The notes under the pieces were generated by a model that did not search any database, was not told the origin of the DNA, and saw nothing but the letters and a program-made list of their open reading frames with translations. A stretch of DNA of 64,000 bases from Pseudobutyrivibrio ruminis (GTDB lineage: Bacteria; Bacillota; Clostridia; Lachnospirales; Lachnospiraceae), in assembly GCA_015057315.1 (NCBI GenBank), contig SVER01000004.1:90100-154099 (forward strand), given 5' to 3'. Made by a program: the position numbers and the translations under genes. How positions within the stretch are numbered: the stretch's first letter is position 1; each line of letters begins with the position of its first letter. This document shows, piece by piece, positions 43,744-52,520 of this stretch.

Positions 43744-44496
43744 TTACTCCTCGCATACTTTCACAACAGTATGATTCATATATTCCTTAGCAGCAGGCTT
43801 ATCTGTAATGATGTTACATTCATTAATGGCCGCAAAGGTAACGGAGTTAATCTGATCGAACTTGCTATGGTCTGCTAAAATGTAAGACTTGTAAGCATGT
43901 CTGATGGCTTCTGTCTTAATCATAGCCTCATCCACATCAGGAGTAGTATAGCCTGCAACCATAGAAATTCCGTTAGTTCCCATAAAAGCCTTTGTAAAAT
44001 GATACTTGCGGATAAATTCCACACAATCTGGACCAACCACTGCTTCAGTAGATGCTTTAAGACGTCCACCAATCATGATTGATTCCAGCCCTTTATCCAT
44101 CAGCTTCTTGGCATGAACAACTCCATTTGTAATAAATTTAGCATTTCGATTTTCTATGTAATCAATCAAACTAAGTGTTGTAGTGCCTGCATCTATATAA
44201 ACAAAATCATTATCTTTAATAAGGCTGGCTGCGTACCTACTGATTAAATCCTTCTCAACCACATGCTTCTTAGCCTTCTGTCCAACTGCATCCTCCTTAG
44301 TGTTAACATCCAAGGATGACTTGGCAGTAGCTCCACCAAAAACCTTAACCAAAAGCTGTGCCCTGTTTAATTCAGTGATATCTCTACGGATAGTAGCAGC
44401 GGATGTATCTAACAGCTCCACAAGCTCATTAACTGATACCGCCTTTTTTTCATTAACTATTTCGACTATTCTTGTCCTTCGTTCTTCTGTAAGCAT
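43744..44496 (-). CDS. fruR: DeoR-family repressor of the fructose operon
   Basis: The 250-residue protein has an N-terminal HTH (EERRTRIVEIVNEKKAVSVNELVELLDTSAATIRRDITEL), the DeoR signature, followed by the sugar-phosphate sensing DeoRC domain (DFVYIDAGTTTLSLIDYI, MIGGRLKASTEAVVGP). It is the first gene of fruR-fruK-fruA. The ATG at 44496 has AAGGGG in correct position; a GTG 9 bp upstream lies too close to it. Fructose-1-phosphate is the probable inducer. A phased row of AATCA motifs lies upstream. Confidence 0.92.
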   Translation of the reverse strand: MLTEERRTRIVEIVNEKKAVSVNELVELLDTSAATIRRDITELNRAQLLVKVFGGATAKSSLDVNTKEDAVGQKAKKHVVEKDLISRYAASLIKDNDFVYIDAGTTTLSLIDYIENRNAKFITNGVVHAKKLMDKGLESIMIGGRLKASTEAVVGPDCVEFIRKYHFTKAFMGTNGISMVAGYTTPDVDEAMIKTEAIRHAYKSYILADHSKFDQINSVTFAAINECNIITDKPAAKEYMNHTVVKVCEE

Positions 44497-44572
44497 CTCA
44501 AACACCCCTTGAACAATTTCGATTACTTTTGATTGTTCTAAAAGTAGAATAACATCATTTCTTTAATCGTGC

Positions 44573-44631
44573 AATCAAACTTAATCATAAATAGTCACAA
44601 ATAATCAAATTCAGTCAATTTTAACAAATCA
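44573..44631. promoter_or_regulatory. 10-bp-phased [AG]TCA operator array upstream of fruR
   Basis: AATCA or AGTCA start at 44573, 44583, 44593, 44603 and 44613, exactly 10 bp apart, with a sixth at 44627. DeoR-type repressors such as IolR bind direct repeats of AAYCAA-like sites. More TGATT copies lie at about 44531-44535. The array is upstream of the fruR start by 77-135 bp. Confidence 0.6.
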
Positions 44632-44697
44632 AATAATACAATTTTGTACAGGTTTTTTCTTTAGCCTATATTTCTAATCCTCAGATTGCATAATCTG

Positions 44698-47600
44698 TTA
44701 TTTATGTTTCTCCTTATCTAGATACATTTTCCTATCTGCTTCATTTAATAGGGCGTGCACTTCCCTATTCTGTGAATACACAGCTTCGCCTACAGATGCC
44801 CTAACCTTTATATCCATGCCTCCTATGCGATTGATTTTATTGAACTTGATGTAGATTTCCTGAATTATGCTTTTGATTTCTCCATCTGATTTGTATTGAT
44901 GAAGTATTGCAAATTCATCCCCACCAATTCTAAAAGCAACACTGCTATTTGAGGTAATATTTCTTATTATCGAAGCTGCTTCCTTTAACACCTTGTCTCC
45001 AAAATCATGTCCATACATATCATTTATTTGCTTAAATTTATCAATATCAATAATAAGAAATGCAAAATCTGTTTCATCCAATTTAAATTGACTTATGTAC
45101 TTTTCAATAATTGAATCAAATGCCCTCCTGTTTAGCAGGCCTGTAAGCTGGTCTGTGTTAGACAGATTTTCTAATTTTGATTTCTCTTCATATTGCTCTG
45201 TCACATCGCTAAAAAATCCAATGAGGCCGATGATTTCTCCATCCACAATAAATGGACGCTTACTTGCTACTATCTTTCTTACTTCTCCATTTACAATACA
45301 TTCGTCTTCTACATTTTTTATTATTTTTCCTTCTGTTATTACGTCTATCTCATCCTTCATAAAAGGCTCAGGATTAATGTGCCACCCCATATCCTCGTCA
45401 GTCTTGCCTTTAATCATCTCTAGCGATGTAAAACCGTAATAATCTAAGAACATTCTATTTGCTCCCACAAATCTTCGTTCTTTATCCTTCCAAAAAACTC
45501 CAACTGGAACAAGCTTTAGGATATTATCCAAGGCATACTGGTCTACATTTTCACTTTGGAAATCAAAACTGTTAAAAGCTCCAAGTTCGCCGCTTCTAAG
45601 GTATGCATCCATATTCTTGGAAATGTCGTTAGTGGTTTCTTTTACACAAACAAGCATTACTTCGTTCTCCATAAAAATTACAAGGCGAACTACTATTGCT
45701 TTCCATACGTACTGTTTATGCTTGTTTAGTATTCTAAGATATTTCACCGCTATTCCATTTTTCTCTTTTTCAAGTCGCTCCTTTATGTCGCTTATATTCA
45801 TATGACTGAGAAATATTTCTCTATCATCTTCATGAACTTTCTCGTTTGCTATTAACTGAATAATATCTTTAGGCAATTTTCCCTTTGTTTCCACATGCAG
45901 TCGCTCATCGGTCACAAAAATATTTTCCATAAACCGATTATTAATCTCGAATATATCGATACATTCAAACATTGAGAACAAATAATTGCTAATAATACTA
46001 ATTTTATGCTCGATACTATCATTTTCTATCTTGGATAGTGTCCTAATGGATGTAATATACGCCTCATCACCGGTTTGCACATTGGTTGTTATATGCCTTA
46101 CCTTGATGTTTATAATTTGACCCAGGGATACAAATTCCATGCTCCTGACTGTATTACCCTTTTTGCTGGAAAAACACAGCTCCCAAAAAGCATTTCGCTG
46201 GAGCCATCCCCAATCAGGGTTATTTATCAATTCTTCTATTTCTTCCAAGGATTCCCTTTTTAGAATTGCCATTTCCCTGTAGAAGCCTTCATTTGCATAT
46301 ATATATTTCCATTTGCCATTCTTTATAATTCCAATAGACAAAGGAAGTGTATATGTCTCTACAGAATTCCACGCTCCTTCAAGAGGATTCTGTTTTAATA
46401 AATCGATTTTTCCAACTATGTTATAAAATTCTCTATCGTCGGTGCTTTCGTATTTTATGCCTAATCTATCTAGAATCGCCATGCCCTCATCTAAAGGCAT
46501 AGGACGGCCTATCAGATAGCCTTGAATTAATTCACATCCAAGACCTTTAAGAAATTCGTATTGTTCTGGACTTTCAACACCCTCTGCAAGAGTGTGAAAG
46601 CCTAAGTTTTTTATCATAGAAATCAAATGTTTGATTATGATTTTCCCATCATCAGAAGAGTCAAAATCCCGCAAAAATTCCATGTCAATTTTTACCAGGT
46701 CAAACTCAAAATTTTTTAGAACATTAAGTGAAGAGTATCCACTTCCAAAATCATCCATCCATACGCCATAACCTTTATCTCTCAGGCGCCGAATTTGCTT
46801 TTGTATAAAGTGAGGATTTTCCATCAAAACCCCTTCTGTTATCTCAAAACGACACAGATTGGGATTGATGTTATATTTAGTTGCTAATTCATCGATATAT
46901 GGAACAATATCAAGAGCTTCAAAATCTATCCTGGATAGATTAATAGATATTGGAATAGGTGACTGCCCCTCATCTCGCAATCTTGCGATATCCTTGAAAA
47001 CCTGCTCAATAACATAACTGTCAAGCTTGTAAATAAATCTATATTCCTCTAGTACAGAAATAAATTCATTTGGGTATACTATTCCCTTAACAGGGTCTAT
47101 CCACCTAACCAAAGCCTCGCAGGCACACACGTCACCACTTAGAGCACGAACTATCGGTTGATAATAAACCTTGATATAGCCCTGTTCTAGCGCTTCATCC
47201 AGATTATCAAGAATATATTGCTTACGAATTAAAGAGCCCCCCAGCTCTTCATCGTAGAATTTATAAGAAACATCGTATTTTTTCTTAATGCTGGTGCAGG
47301 CCATTCTTGCCCTGTCACTACATCTGATGGCGTCTGTTGTAGCCCCATCCAATACATATATACCAGCTTTTAATTCCAGATTAATATTCTTTTGTATCTT
47401 TTTAACTCTAATCTGTATTTCTGCTATGGAATTTATAATTTGAGCTTTATTAGTGCAGACAACAAAATGGTCCCCAGAAAATCTTGCGACAAGCTGATTT
47501 TCGCATACTTCTTGTATTATCTTAGCAATTTCTACAAGTAGTTCATCGCCCGTTTCAAAGCCATAGTTTGCATTAAACAGCTTAAAATTGTCCATATCAA

Positions 47601-47733
47601 AGAAAATGAAGGCAAGTTCTTTGATGTCACCAGCTGTATCGATCAGTTCTTGAGCGCAAATATAGAAGCTTTGCTTTTCTAACAAGCCTGTTAAATCATC
47701 ATGATTATTCTTAAGCTGACCAATCTTGTCCAT
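44698..47733 (-). CDS. PAS-containing GGDEF-EAL-GGDEF c-di-GMP protein
   Basis: The 1011-residue protein has, in order, an N-terminal GGDEF-like domain whose motif is degenerate (RFSGDHF, 86-90), a complete EAL phosphodiesterase domain (CEALVRW from about 205, then INLSRIDF, FEITEGVL, WMDDFGSGYSSL, LAEGVES), a middle region with PAS folds (VPVGVFWKDKERRFVGANRMFLDYYGF) and a C-terminal GGDEF with intact motif (RIGGDEF, 937-941). It may thus both break down and make c-di-GMP. No membrane segment is visible. It has its own ribosome site and stands alone between fruR and an aminotransferase. Confidence 0.93.
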   Translation of the reverse strand: MDKIGQLKNNHDDLTGLLEKQSFYICAQELIDTAGDIKELAFIFFDMDNFKLFNANYGFETGDELLVEIAKIIQEVCENQLVARFSGDHFVVCTNKAQIINSIAEIQIRVKKIQKNINLELKAGIYVLDGATTDAIRCSDRARMACTSIKKKYDVSYKFYDEELGGSLIRKQYILDNLDEALEQGYIKVYYQPIVRALSGDVCACEALVRWIDPVKGIVYPNEFISVLEEYRFIYKLDSYVIEQVFKDIARLRDEGQSPIPISINLSRIDFEALDIVPYIDELATKYNINPNLCRFEITEGVLMENPHFIQKQIRRLRDKGYGVWMDDFGSGYSSLNVLKNFEFDLVKIDMEFLRDFDSSDDGKIIIKHLISMIKNLGFHTLAEGVESPEQYEFLKGLGCELIQGYLIGRPMPLDEGMAILDRLGIKYESTDDREFYNIVGKIDLLKQNPLEGAWNSVETYTLPLSIGIIKNGKWKYIYANEGFYREMAILKRESLEEIEELINNPDWGWLQRNAFWELCFSSKKGNTVRSMEFVSLGQIINIKVRHITTNVQTGDEAYITSIRTLSKIENDSIEHKISIISNYLFSMFECIDIFEINNRFMENIFVTDERLHVETKGKLPKDIIQLIANEKVHEDDREIFLSHMNISDIKERLEKEKNGIAVKYLRILNKHKQYVWKAIVVRLVIFMENEVMLVCVKETTNDISKNMDAYLRSGELGAFNSFDFQSENVDQYALDNILKLVPVGVFWKDKERRFVGANRMFLDYYGFTSLEMIKGKTDEDMGWHINPEPFMKDEIDVITEGKIIKNVEDECIVNGEVRKIVASKRPFIVDGEIIGLIGFFSDVTEQYEEKSKLENLSNTDQLTGLLNRRAFDSIIEKYISQFKLDETDFAFLIIDIDKFKQINDMYGHDFGDKVLKEAASIIRNITSNSSVAFRIGGDEFAILHQYKSDGEIKSIIQEIYIKFNKINRIGGMDIKVRASVGEAVYSQNREVHALLNEADRKMYLDKEKHK

Positions 47734-47832
47734 AAGTAATACCCCTAAACATAATTCGATAGGGTTATACTACCATTAAATTGTGAATAATCTTTAAAAT
47801 AATTATGTTGTTTATTACCCAATTCAATCTAT

Positions 47833-49026
47833 TTATCTAATATTGCATTCAATTGCCAATCTTTCAAATGCACTTATTGATCTTTCTATCATTTTGTAAT
47901 CAACACAATAAGCGATTCTTACATATCCTGGACAACCAAATGTAGTTGTAGAAACCATGATTATGTGCTGCTTTTTGCCAAGCTCTACAAACTCATTTTC
48001 ATCTTCAAATGGTGATTTTACAAGTAGATAGAAGGCTCCCTCTGGCTTAACCACTTCAAAGCCAAGCTCTGTCAGCTTGTTATAAAGCAATTTTCTGTTT
48101 CTATCATAAAAATCCAAATCAACCCCTACATCCTGGCATCTGCCTATTACAAGCTGGAATAGTGATGGAGCATTTACATAGCCTAAGCATCTATTTGCCA
48201 CAACAAGTGCGCCTATAAGCTCACTGTATCCATCTGCCGCCTTAGATAACGCTAAGTATCCAATACGCTCTCCCGGCAAAGACAGTGTCTTACTGTAGGA
48301 ATAGATATAGATACTGTTTTTGATGATTGCTGGGATATATGGCACAGGAGTATTGTCGTATGCAAGCTCTCTGTATGGCTCATCGCAAAGCACATAAATA
48401 GGATGTCCCACCTTCTCCTCAGCCTTTACTATTATTTCGTTTAGCTTTTCGATAGTTTCCTTAGGGTAGATTCTACCTGATGGATTATTAGGATTATTTA
48501 CAATGATACATTTTGTTTTCTCGTTAATCTTGTTTTCGAGCTCAGCTAAATTAAGGTCAAAATCTGGCAGACTGGCAGGCACTACCACAAGCTTTCCATC
48601 GTAGTTAGCTGCGTAGTTTTTGTATTCACCAAAGAATGGGGCAAAGGCAATAACCTCATCATCTGTATTTAGCATTGCCCTGAAGATGCAATTCATTGCG
48701 CCTGCTGCACCTACTGTCATAATGATATCGTCCTTATCATAGTCCATTGCAAAGCTTTTATTAAGATGATTTGCCACTGCTTCCCTAGTCTCATCAAAAC
48801 CTGCATTTTTCATGTAGCCGTGGACATAGGCTTCGCTGTTGTTTGCAAGCACATCATTTATTGCAGCCTTAACCTCATCTGGTACAGGTGATGCAGGATT
48901 TCCCAGGCTGAAATCATACACATTCTCCTTGCCCACTACCTGGGCCATCTGCAATCCTTCCTCAAATAGCTTTCTAATTACCGAACTACCAGCCACAAGA
49001 CTTTCCATATTCTTTGAAATAACCAT
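47833..49026 (-). CDS. PLP-dependent class I aminotransferase (aspartate type)
   Basis: The 397-residue protein is a fold-type I aminotransferase. It has the glycine-rich start (DFSLGNPASPVP), the substrate-binding NPNNPSGR, the tyrosine/aspartate region YVLCDEPYRELAY and the PLP lysine in YSYSKTLSLPGERIGY. It belongs to the AspC-like group; the amino acid used is not clear. The start at 49026 has GAGAGG at a good distance. A leader with a strong terminator hairpin (49072-49114) precedes it. Confidence 0.9.
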   Translation of the reverse strand: MVISKNMESLVAGSSVIRKLFEEGLQMAQVVGKENVYDFSLGNPASPVPDEVKAAINDVLANNSEAYVHGYMKNAGFDETREAVANHLNKSFAMDYDKDDIIMTVGAAGAMNCIFRAMLNTDDEVIAFAPFFGEYKNYAANYDGKLVVVPASLPDFDLNLAELENKINEKTKCIIVNNPNNPSGRIYPKETIEKLNEIIVKAEEKVGHPIYVLCDEPYRELAYDNTPVPYIPAIIKNSIYIYSYSKTLSLPGERIGYLALSKAADGYSELIGALVVANRCLGYVNAPSLFQLVIGRCQDVGVDLDFYDRNRKLLYNKLTELGFEVVKPEGAFYLLVKSPFEDENEFVELGKKQHIIMVSTTTFGCPGYVRIAYCVDYKMIERSISAFERLAIECNIR

Positions 49027-49071
49027 AATCATCATCCTCTCTATCGCTTTAAATCATTAAACTGATTATAG

Positions 49072-49114
49072 CAAAAAATGAGCTGCCTTCCAATTCTTAA
49101 AATTAGAAAGCAGC
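49072..49114 (-). terminator. terminator between the chemoreceptor and aminotransferase genes
   Basis: GCTGCCTTCCAATT pairs with AATTAGAAAGCAGC around CTTAAA, followed on the minus strand by ATTTTTTGC. It is 46 bp before the aminotransferase start, so it could end the chemoreceptor transcript or be a leader attenuator. Confidence 0.8.
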
Positions 49115-49270
49115 CCCTATCCAATGACTGTAAATTTCATATCTAGTTTCCTTTCACGAATCATCCTAAAGATTACTTCACTTCGCATCAACCGGTAAGA
49201 CCTTTGCCAAATCGGATAATGGAGAATTGTTCCGAAAGCTTTGGACAACTCTTTTTGTTTTATATCTTAG
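49115..49270 (-). other. uncharacterised segment with pairing potential upstream of the aminotransferase
   Basis: The minus strand has ATCCGATT/AATC..GGAT pairing around a segment TTGGCAAAGG...GATGCGAAG that vaguely recalls GEMM-type c-di-GMP aptamers, plus a hairpin GAGTTGTCC/GGAACAATTC. I could not fit a known riboswitch. It may simply be the chemoreceptor trailer. Confidence 0.25.
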
Positions 49271-49294
49271 TTATCGGATGATTCTTTGGAAACT

Positions 49295-50770
49295 TTATAT
49301 ATTTTTGATTCCTTTTCTGGAAATCTGCAAAATCTCATGAAGGATATTCTTGGTAACCTCCATATCACTCTCGCAATCCTTGCTGATAGTGATGCTGGAT
49401 TCAGAAGATGCAGCCACCTCTTCTGATGTGGCAGACAGATTGCTGATGGCATCCATTACCTTGCCATTAGCATCAACACAGCCTTCCACATTATCTGATA
49501 TAGCAGCAACTCTTCGGCTCAAATCTGTAATCTTTTCAAGAATGATTTCAAACTTCTCACCTGTCTCCACAATCATTTCGCTTTGAACATTTGCAGAATC
49601 AACACTACGTTGCATATTTGCAGATGCAGTATCTACTCGCTTAATCAAATCATCAATTGTAGATGCTATCTCTTCTGCAGATTCCTTAGTATGCTCAGAC
49701 AATGCCCTGATTTCATCAGCTACAACCGCAAAACCCTTGCCTGCCTCACCAGCTCTGGCTGCCTCGATAGATGCATTAAGTGCAAGCAGATTGGTCTGAC
49801 CTGAAATATCAAGAATGGTTCCTACAATATCCTTAACAGTAGCAGCTGATTCCTGAAGCTCCCCTGTCATAGTAGCAGTCTCTGCATTGATGGTAGATGC
49901 TTCATCTGATTTAGCCCTCAGCTCCTCAATAAGCGCATTACCTTCGCTTATGTTTCCTGTAACTTCATCAGAATTTCTACGCATCGCTCTTGCCTGGTGA
50001 GCAATCTGCTCTAAGGATTCTGTAATATTAGAATTCATTTCTGTCTGAGTCTGAATAGCCTCTGCTGTCATTGTAATAGATTGGCTAATCTGCTCGGCTG
50101 CCTCAGCACTAGAGCTAACCTTGTCAGCCAGAGCTTCCATTGCATCATTAGCATCTTCCAACTTAGCTGCAATCTGATTTCCAGTGGAAGTCATAATCTT
50201 AGCGCTTTCCTCCTGCTTTTCTGCTGCTGCCTCTATCTCTTCTATTGTCTCATGATTTTGTCTTTCATTAAGTCTCACGTACACGATGCTCATGAAAGAA
50301 ACTAAAATCATAAATACAGCATCTGTAAGAACTGCCCAGTGGCGGTCTGCCACTTCTACTGAATATTTATAGAAAAGTGGAACGTACAAAATATTAATAA
50401 TTATTGTTGCTACTGATGCAATGATAGTTACTGTAGTATCTGTAAACAATAGGGAATTCATAAGAATTACAGGACCGAAGGCCCACATATAGGTGATATG
50501 TACAGAGCCTATCATTGTAACAAAATAGCTACACACCAGGCAGCCCATCAATATGTATCTGCCCCTAGTCCTTCGTCTATATCGGGCAAATCCATATATA
50601 CTGATGGCAAAAACAATCGCCTGGCATGTAGCCATAAATGCTGTGTTTACGAATCCAACTCTTTGATCCGCATATAATACTGTTGCCAATAATTGAAATA
50701 TTTGGACAATAATCGCGAACCAAAAGGCTAATTTGTTACTTTCAAAAATATGTTTTTCTTTTAAACTCAT
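49295..50770 (-). CDS. methyl-accepting chemotaxis protein, membrane type without HAMP
   Basis: The 491-residue protein has about six N-terminal hydrophobic segments (residues 15-165) instead of a periplasmic ligand domain, a short coiled linker and a standard MCP signalling domain with the hairpin tip [42 protein letters not shown]. This build suggests sensing of membrane state or a signal in the bilayer. It would feed CheA/CheW, which are not in the window, and so the flagellum. The start has AGGAGGCAGAAT. Confidence 0.92.
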   Translation of the reverse strand: MSLKEKHIFESNKLAFWFAIIVQIFQLLATVLYADQRVGFVNTAFMATCQAIVFAISIYGFARYRRRTRGRYILMGCLVCSYFVTMIGSVHITYMWAFGPVILMNSLLFTDTTVTIIASVATIIINILYVPLFYKYSVEVADRHWAVLTDAVFMILVSFMSIVYVRLNERQNHETIEEIEAAAEKQEESAKIMTSTGNQIAAKLEDANDAMEALADKVSSSAEAAEQISQSITMTAEAIQTQTEMNSNITESLEQIAHQARAMRRNSDEVTGNISEGNALIEELRAKSDEASTINAETATMTGELQESAATVKDIVGTILDISGQTNLLALNASIEAARAGEAGKGFAVVADEIRALSEHTKESAEEIASTIDDLIKRVDTASANMQRSVDSANVQSEMIVETGEKFEIILEKITDLSRRVAAISDNVEGCVDANGKVMDAISNLSATSEEVAASSESSITISKDCESDMEVTKNILHEILQISRKGIKNI

Positions 50771-50819
50771 ATTCTGCCTCCTGTTTCCCTTTGATGACAG
50801 AATATAATCATTTTAAATT

Positions 50820-52346
50820 TTACGCAACTGATTTCACAGAATCTTTAGACTTTACCTTCTTTTTCTTCTCGTAACGTGTATAAATAATCCATGCAGCTAG
50901 TCCAAAGATAACAGGGCCACTAAGTGACCAGAATGTTGTCTTGAAATCTCCATCAAGTGCTGGCTGAATAATAGCAAATGCATTTGCAAATAAAAGTGTA
51001 AGTGTAACTACATATCCCCAGAAGTTTGCTGATTTCTGAGACTTATAAACTTCAAAGCTTCTATCTACACCCTTCATCTTCTTAAACTTAGGGAATGCAA
51101 ATGAAATGAACATATAAGGAACTGTCATTCCAACATTTACCATTGCAGTAAGTATTACGAAGAACTGCTGCATTGTATCTCCACCGAATGAAACAAGAAG
51201 AATCATTACACATACAATTGCGCACTGAATCCACATAGCGTTCTTTGGCATACCATCGGCTTCAATCTCACCCATCTTGCCTGGCCAGAGCTCTTTATCA
51301 GTTCCATCGATAATCTGCTTAAGTGGTGAATAAACAAGTGTAAACATAGCACCCATAAGTGCAAGAAGCATAATAAGTGCGTAAACTCTTGCAAATCCAT
51401 GAGCAAGTGCAATCTGTGTAGCCTCTGTTGCACCAAATGCCTTACCAAATGCTGCTGCAAAGTTTGACATGATTACATAAGAAACATTACCAAGTGTGAT
51501 GTTATCCGCACCAAGGATTTCACTGTAGTTTGTAAATGAACCTACAAGAAGAATCAAAAGTGCATATCCAACAACGATTACAAGCGCTGCTGAAACAATT
51601 GCCTTAGGGAATGTCTTCTTAGGATTCTCTGTCTTGTCAACAAGACCACCAACAGCCTCAATTCCGCCGTAAGCAAAAAGTGCATATACAATAAATGATA
51701 AAATCATAATTGGGTTGCCCTGGTATGCAACGTTAAGTGGAACCTCAAGTGATTCTCTACCAAGAAATGGCTGCTCAAGCTGACCATGTCTTGCGATCAT
51801 CATAACAATTGAACCAACAACAACCATAATGTTAATTACAAGCACTGCTGTACCACCAACAGATGTAACCTTGCTAATCTTATCAATTCCCTTTGAATCA
51901 AAGTATGTGATAAAGATGAAAAAGATTACTGCCATAAGGCCAAGGAGTCTTGAGCCTGATAAAAGCTCTGAACCAAATAATGACCATGTAGCTGTGTTAT
52001 CTTCACCAAAAATAACATTAGATACTGGAACCCAGATACCAGATGATACATTAACCATCCAAAGTACATAAGATGTGTACCACATAAATGTACCGATAAA
52101 TGCATACTTAGGTCCTACTGACTTTTCCATCCAAGAGTACATACCACCTGTCTCTTCACGGAATGCTGAACCAAATTCTGCTACCATAAATGCAAATGGA
52201 ATAAAGAACAGGATTCCGGCAATTACGAACCAAGGGATTGCTGCATATCCCATCAAATAATAAGAACGTGGGATATTGTTAAACCCATAAACTGATGTAA
52301 AAATCATCAGAATGAGGGACATAAGTCCTAGTTTCTTTTCTTTCAT
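50820..52346 (-). CDS. APC-family amino acid permease/antiporter (YjeM-like)
   Basis: The 508-residue protein has about 12-13 membrane helices. It begins KKLGLMSLILMIFTSVYGFNNIPRSYYLMGYAAIPWF and has the helix 2 region FREETGGMYSWMEKSVG, both characteristic of the glutamate/GABA antiporter-YjeM group in the APC superfamily. The start at 52346 has AAGGAAG; a longer frame to 52388 would start within the hairpin at 52373-52401. The substrate is not defined. It is transcribed toward the chemoreceptor gene with a 49-bp gap. Confidence 0.88.
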   Translation of the reverse strand: MKEKKLGLMSLILMIFTSVYGFNNIPRSYYLMGYAAIPWFVIAGILFFIPFAFMVAEFGSAFREETGGMYSWMEKSVGPKYAFIGTFMWYTSYVLWMVNVSSGIWVPVSNVIFGEDNTATWSLFGSELLSGSRLLGLMAVIFFIFITYFDSKGIDKISKVTSVGGTAVLVINIMVVVGSIVMMIARHGQLEQPFLGRESLEVPLNVAYQGNPIMILSFIVYALFAYGGIEAVGGLVDKTENPKKTFPKAIVSAALVIVVGYALLILLVGSFTNYSEILGADNITLGNVSYVIMSNFAAAFGKAFGATEATQIALAHGFARVYALIMLLALMGAMFTLVYSPLKQIIDGTDKELWPGKMGEIEADGMPKNAMWIQCAIVCVMILLVSFGGDTMQQFFVILTAMVNVGMTVPYMFISFAFPKFKKMKGVDRSFEVYKSQKSANFWGYVVTLTLLFANAFAIIQPALDGDFKTTFWSLSGPVIFGLAAWIIYTRYEKKKKVKSKDSVKSVA

Positions 52347-52372
52347 TTTACTCAACTTCCTTTTAAAACAAT

Positions 52373-52401
52373 ATAGCGCTGCCGACAAACGACAGCGCTA
52401 T
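52373..52401 (-). terminator. hairpin upstream of the amino acid permease
   Basis: ATAGCGCTG pairs with CAGCGCTAT around an 11-nt loop, followed on the minus strand by ATTGTTTT. It lies 26 bp before the permease start and 119 bp past the upstream FtsX gene. It may end that operon or attenuate the permease. Confidence 0.6.
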
Positions 52402-52520
52402 GTATTATATCACGATTAAAGTTTCCCCTCTATAAAATGACGTTTTTTAGACAAAGGAAATACAATGCATTAACACTTTAAACTTTAAAACTTTAAAATA
52501 CAAAAGCCTAATACACTGAT

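Noticed and set aside
44501..44505. GTG start of fruR 9 bp upstream
   Set aside because: It falls only 2 bp beyond the ribosome site; the ATG at 44496 is better spaced.
49180..49240. GEMM-I (c-di-GMP-I) riboswitch
   Set aside because: Some bases (GGCAAA, GATGCGAAG) resemble it, but the tetraloop-receptor and paired elements could not be laid out.
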